From CAZCZR01 sp964503455 (GTDB taxonomy: Bacteria > Bacillota > Clostridia > UBA1381), in the NCBI GenBank assembly GCA_964503455.1, contig CAZCZR010000037.1, positions 1-15,975 of the forward strand: 15,975 bases of DNA, given 5' to 3'. Each line of letters begins with the position of its first letter. The first letter of the stretch is position 1. The position numbers were made by a program, and so were the translations under genes. Positions 13,422 through 15,975 of the stretch are shown here, piece after piece. The notes beneath the pieces are model-generated. The model searched no databases. It saw only the letters and a program-made list of their open reading frames with translations, and had not been told where the DNA came from.

Positions 13422-14366
13422 CTATCCTCCGAAGCTCCACATACCGGAGCTGTGCGGCGAGGTATTGCGCGCAAAATCATGTCCGGCGGGTTTTTGGGAG
13501 GCGATCTCCTTGATTTTTTCTTTTATCTCCTTGTCGGGGCGATCCGCCATTGCGAAAATATTTTCACCGCTGTCATAGCAAAGACACGGCTTGAGTACGC
13601 CGTCGGAGGTGAGTCTTATCCTGCCGCAGCTTTTGCAGAAGCAGTCCGATACCGCGCTTATAAAGCCTATCCTGCCTGAAAAGCCGTCAAAGGAATAATA
13701 CACGGCGGGGCCGGCTCCCGTACGTCCGAGATACAAGCCTTTTCCAAGCCGCTTCTCAAGCGCGGAGCGCACTTTCCCGTTTGAAACGAAGCCGCCTCTG
13801 CCGCTCATGGGCATATACTCGATAAACCGCACATCTATGCGCCTGCCCTTTGCCATAAGCGCAAGCGGAAGAATGTCCTTTTCATTCAAGTCCTTTATTA
13901 CGACGGCGTTTATTTTAAGACGCAGACCCGCGCTGTACGCCGCGTTTATGCCATCAAGCACGGCGGCAAGAGTATCGCGGCGCGTTAATTTTTTATAGGT
14001 GAGGGGGTCGGCGCTGTCAAGGCTCACATTAACGCAATCCGCACCCGCGCTTTTAAGAAGGGAGGCATACTTTTTTAAAAGAACGCCGTTTGAGGTGAGT
14101 GTGACGGATTTTATCAAGGGCAGCGCCTTAATATCCGACACAACGGACGCTATATCCTCGCGCATAAGCGGCTCGCCGCCTGTGAGCTTTATTTTTGTTA
14201 CCCCGCACTCCGACAAAAGCCTCGCGTACCTTACAAGCGTTTTTGCGCGCGGATCGGGAGTGCGGCTCTGTATGCCGTCGGGGTTACAGTAAAGGCAGGA
14301 CAATGAACACCGCGATGTGACGGATATACGCGCGTAGTCGATGACGCGTCCCAGATCGTCAGTCAT
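13422..14366 (-). CDS. moaA: GTP 3',8-cyclase MoaA
   Basis: The radical-SAM enzyme that rearranges GTP in the first step of molybdenum cofactor synthesis, acting with MoaC. At 314 aa it shows the N-terminal 4Fe-4S motif CSLSCLYC (Cys20, Cys24, Cys27), KLTGGEPLMRED (~60-71), LTSNG (~90-94) and NVSLDSAD (~113-120). The C-terminal cluster ligands are Cys244, Cys247 and Cys261 in FCKSCGRIRLTSDGVLKPC. The protein ends in GG, the C-terminal motif needed in this family. The frame extends upstream to 14414, but ATG at 14366 gives the expected MTDDLGRVIDYARISVT start and an 8-base overlap with the moaC end, implying translational coupling. Only a weak ribosome binding site is visible. Confidence 0.95.
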   Translation of the reverse strand: MTDDLGRVIDYARISVTSRCSLSCLYCNPDGIQSRTPDPRAKTLVRYARLLSECGVTKIKLTGGEPLMREDIASVVSDIKALPLIKSVTLTSNGVLLKKYASLLKSAGADCVNVSLDSADPLTYKKLTRRDTLAAVLDGINAAYSAGLRLKINAVVIKDLNEKDILPLALMAKGRRIDVRFIEYMPMSGRGGFVSNGKVRSALEKRLGKGLYLGRTGAGPAVYYSFDGFSGRIGFISAVSDCFCKSCGRIRLTSDGVLKPCLCYDSGENIFAMADRPDKEIKEKIKEIASQKPAGHDFARNTSPHSSGMWSFGG

Positions 14367-14835
14367 TGAAGTAATCACCGCTCTTTCCGCCATGCTTTTC
14401 CAAAAGATGTACATCGGATATTATCATGCCCCTGTCAAGAGCCTTGCACATATCGTATACGGTCAGAAGCGCCGCCGACACACCTGTGAGCGCCTCCATT
14501 TCAACGCCGGTGCGCGCCGTGGTTTTCGCCGTGAACACGCACTTGATGCACCGCCGCTCATCATTCGGGAAAAATTCAGCGCCGCAGAAGCTCAGCGGGA
14601 GCATATGGCAAAGCGGTATCAGTTCATACGTTTTCTTGGCGGCCATTATGCCCGCTATCCTCGCGGCGGCAAGCACATCGCCCTTCGGTGCGGCGCCGTC
14701 CATAACGGCGGAATACGCGGCTTCGTTCATATGTATAACGCCTGCGGCCTTGGCGGTGCGGTAAGTTACGTCCTTTTGTGAAACGTCCGCCATATGCGCC
14801 TCGCCGCGGCTGTTTAAATGTGACAGATTATCCAT
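14359..14835 (-). CDS. moaC: Cyclic pyranopterin monophosphate synthase MoaC
   Basis: Converts the MoaA product to cyclic pyranopterin monophosphate, the first stable Moco intermediate; cytoplasmic. At 158 aa it has the usual length. Diagnostic segments are MADVSQKDVTYRTA near the N-terminus, KKTYELIPLCHMLPL (~67-81) with the active-site region, and GVEMEALTGVSAALLTVYDM (~110-129). AAAGGA lies 8 bases before the ATG. It begins 21 bases after the MoeA-like gene and its stop lies inside the start of moaA (ATGACTGA). The moaD and moaE genes for molybdopterin synthase are not in the window. Confidence 0.96.
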   Translation of the reverse strand: MDNLSHLNSRGEAHMADVSQKDVTYRTAKAAGVIHMNEAAYSAVMDGAAPKGDVLAAARIAGIMAAKKTYELIPLCHMLPLSFCGAEFFPNDERRCIKCVFTAKTTARTGVEMEALTGVSAALLTVYDMCKALDRGMIISDVHLLEKHGGKSGDYFND

Positions 14836-14856
14836 AGTCTTGTTCCTTTAAAATTC

Positions 14857-15876
14857 TCATGCACCGAAGCCGCACTTGGGAAAGACGCATACTTCGCAGT
14901 TAAGGCACTGACCGCCGCAGGCAAGCTGCACAAAGTCCTCTCTTTCAAGCCTTTCGCCCGCAAGCAGTCTTGGCAGCACCAGATCGAATATTGTGCGCTT
15001 TGCGTACATCACGCAGCCCGGCAGTCCCACGACCGGCACGCCGTTCACGTATGAAAGCATAAACATAGCTCCCGGCAGAACGGGCGCGCCGTAGGTAACG
15101 ACCTCGCCGCCGCAGCTTCTTATCGCCGCGGGAGTCCTGTCATCGGGATCCACCGACATACCGCCCGTGACAGCCACAAGTCCTGCTCCGTCCCCGATAA
15201 AATCCATTACGGCGCCGCGTATACGTCCGGCGTCATCGCCGGTAAGCACCTGTGAAAGCACACCGCAGCCGTACTCGGCGGCTTTTTTGCGGACGGCATC
15301 TCCGAAAGCGTCTTTGACGCGTCCTTTAAGCACCTCGTTACCCGTGGTTACTATGCCGATTTTCACAGGTTTTATCGGAAGGACCGATATGACAGGGAAG
15401 CTTTCGCGGCAGACCTTCTCAAACCGCTTGACGGTATCGTCCTTTACAACAAGAGGTATCACTCTCATGCCGCCGAGAAGATCGCCCTTTTTTACGGGCC
15501 TGTCAGGGTGTATTGTTGAAAAGCATATCTCACAATCGCGGCCGCACTCGTAAAGCGCGGCGCGGTTTATTTTCACAACGCCGTCATACGCAGCGAAAAG
15601 AGTTGCCTTGCCCTCGCTTATCTCGCTTACGGTGATACCCGCGCCGCAGGCGGCTGCCGCCATGCGCTTTGCCGCGTCCTCCTCGTGTACAGATCCTTCG
15701 TCAAGCTCGTACACGAAAACGTGTTCCTTGCCCATGCGCAGCAGATGCTCGATGTCATCTTCCGTGATTATATGCCCCTTTTTAAAGGCGCGCCCCTTGA
15801 ATTTACCGGGTATTATCTCGGTCATGTCGTGGCACAGCACCGTGCCGAGGGCGTCCTCAACGCGCAGCTCTTTCAT
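14857..15876 (-). CDS. MoeA-like molybdopterin-binding protein with Cys-rich C-terminus
   Basis: A 339-aa protein with a MoCF-binding domain at ~170-310: IGIVTTGNEV (~173-182), TGGMSVDPDDRTP (237-249) and GLPGCVM (294-300). The first ~165 residues are not a typical MoeA N-terminal domain, and the protein is shorter than canonical MoeA (~400 aa). The C-terminus carries a cysteine cluster, Cys324-X2-Cys327-X2-Cys330-X4-Cys335, in GGQCLNCEVCVFPKCGFG, which could bind a metal or Fe-S cluster. Proteins of this layout accompany molybdenum hydroxylase genes in Clostridia, as recalled. It may insert molybdenum, or act as a molybdopterin-dependent regulator or carrier; neither is shown. As first gene of the Moco/mod operon, its ATG has AAGGA about 11 bases upstream. 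Confidence 0.85.
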   Translation of the reverse strand: MKELRVEDALGTVLCHDMTEIIPGKFKGRAFKKGHIITEDDIEHLLRMGKEHVFVYELDEGSVHEEDAAKRMAAAACGAGITVSEISEGKATLFAAYDGVVKINRAALYECGRDCEICFSTIHPDRPVKKGDLLGGMRVIPLVVKDDTVKRFEKVCRESFPVISVLPIKPVKIGIVTTGNEVLKGRVKDAFGDAVRKKAAEYGCGVLSQVLTGDDAGRIRGAVMDFIGDGAGLVAVTGGMSVDPDDRTPAAIRSCGGEVVTYGAPVLPGAMFMLSYVNGVPVVGLPGCVMYAKRTIFDLVLPRLLAGERLEREDFVQLACGGQCLNCEVCVFPKCGFGA

Positions 15877-15906
15877 ATCGGCAGATTTCCTTTCGTTTAT
15901 TATATT

Positions 15907-15920
15907 GTTATAATTATAAC
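15907..15920. repeat. Perfect 14-bp palindrome over the -10 of the Moco/mod promoter
   Basis: GTTATAATTATAAC reads the same on both strands and covers the TATAAT box at 15913-15918. A protein bound here would block transcription. However, a perfect TATAAT followed by ATTATA-type sequence readily produces such palindromes, so operator function is only a possibility. Confidence 0.4.
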
Positions 15921-15941
15921 ACTAAGCAAAAAAAATGTCAA
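15913..15941 (-). promoter_or_regulatory. Consensus SigA promoter for the Moco/mod operon
   Basis: On the minus strand, a perfect TTGACA (15936-15941) and a perfect TATAAT (15913-15918) are 17 bases apart, an exact match to the vegetative consensus. Transcription would start near 15906, giving a leader of about 30 bases. This is too short for a Moco riboswitch, so any control must act through DNA-binding proteins or further downstream. Confidence 0.88.
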
Positions 15942-15975
15942 GCCGGAGGTAAAGCAGAAGCGAAAAAGTGAAAAT

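Noticed and set aside
15877..15912. Moco riboswitch upstream of the MoeA-like gene
   Set aside because: The leader from the consensus promoter is only about 30 bases, far too short for that riboswitch.

Overview
The window looks like a chromosomal segment of a Gram-positive, anaerobic member of the Clostridia, possibly a gut Oscillospiraceae-type organism; that placement is inference. It rests on strong AGGAGG-type ribosome binding sites, consensus SigA-like promoters, a polysaccharide tyrosine kinase split into separate adaptor and kinase genes (Firmicutes style), a lipoprotein ModA, a DUF512-der gene pair, and a selenium-dependent molybdenum hydroxylase accessory set. Base composition looks even and intermediate throughout. 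No rRNA, tRNA, CRISPR array or insertion sequence was seen.

Layout. (1) 79-1068, minus: a complete tyrosine recombinase, with inverted repeats beyond its 3' end and in its upstream region. (2) 1295-3951, minus: a housekeeping pair, a PDZ/radical-SAM DUF512 protein followed by the ribosome-assembly GTPase Der, with its own promoter. (3) 4146-5737, minus: a Wzz/CpsC-like membrane protein and a CpsD-like BY-kinase, with their own promoter and a Rho-independent terminator. The adaptor gene carries a C8 homopolymer near its start. (4) 5738-6079: a divergent regulatory region with two good promoters and two perfect inverted repeats. (5) 6080-9983, plus: selD, yedF, yqeB (EF2563 family) and a yqeC-xdhC fusion, tightly spaced. 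(6) 9946-15876, minus: a seven-gene operon in transcription order: MoeA-like molybdopterin-binding protein with a Cys-rich tail, moaC, moaA, MOSC-Mog fusion, modA, modB, modC. It starts from a perfect TTGACA-N17-TATAAT promoter. Operons 5 and 6 converge and overlap by 38 bases.

How the genes fit together. ModABC imports molybdate. MoaA and MoaC make the first pterin intermediate. Mog-, MoeA- and MOSC-type proteins act in metal insertion and Moco sulfur or selenium handling. SelD makes selenophosphate. YedF, YqeB, YqeC and XdhC are the accessory proteins that accompany selenium-dependent molybdenum hydroxylases (xanthine dehydrogenase or purine/nicotinate hydroxylase type). The two converging operons therefore read as one island for maturing a labile-selenium molybdoenzyme. 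The hydroxylase subunits, the cytidylyltransferase MocA and the selenocysteine genes selA, selB and selC are not in the window. The most unusual points are the YqeC-XdhC fusion with its XdhC halves in reversed order, the convergent overlap of the selenium and molybdenum operons, the C8 tract in the polysaccharide adaptor, and the inverted repeats around the recombinase gene.
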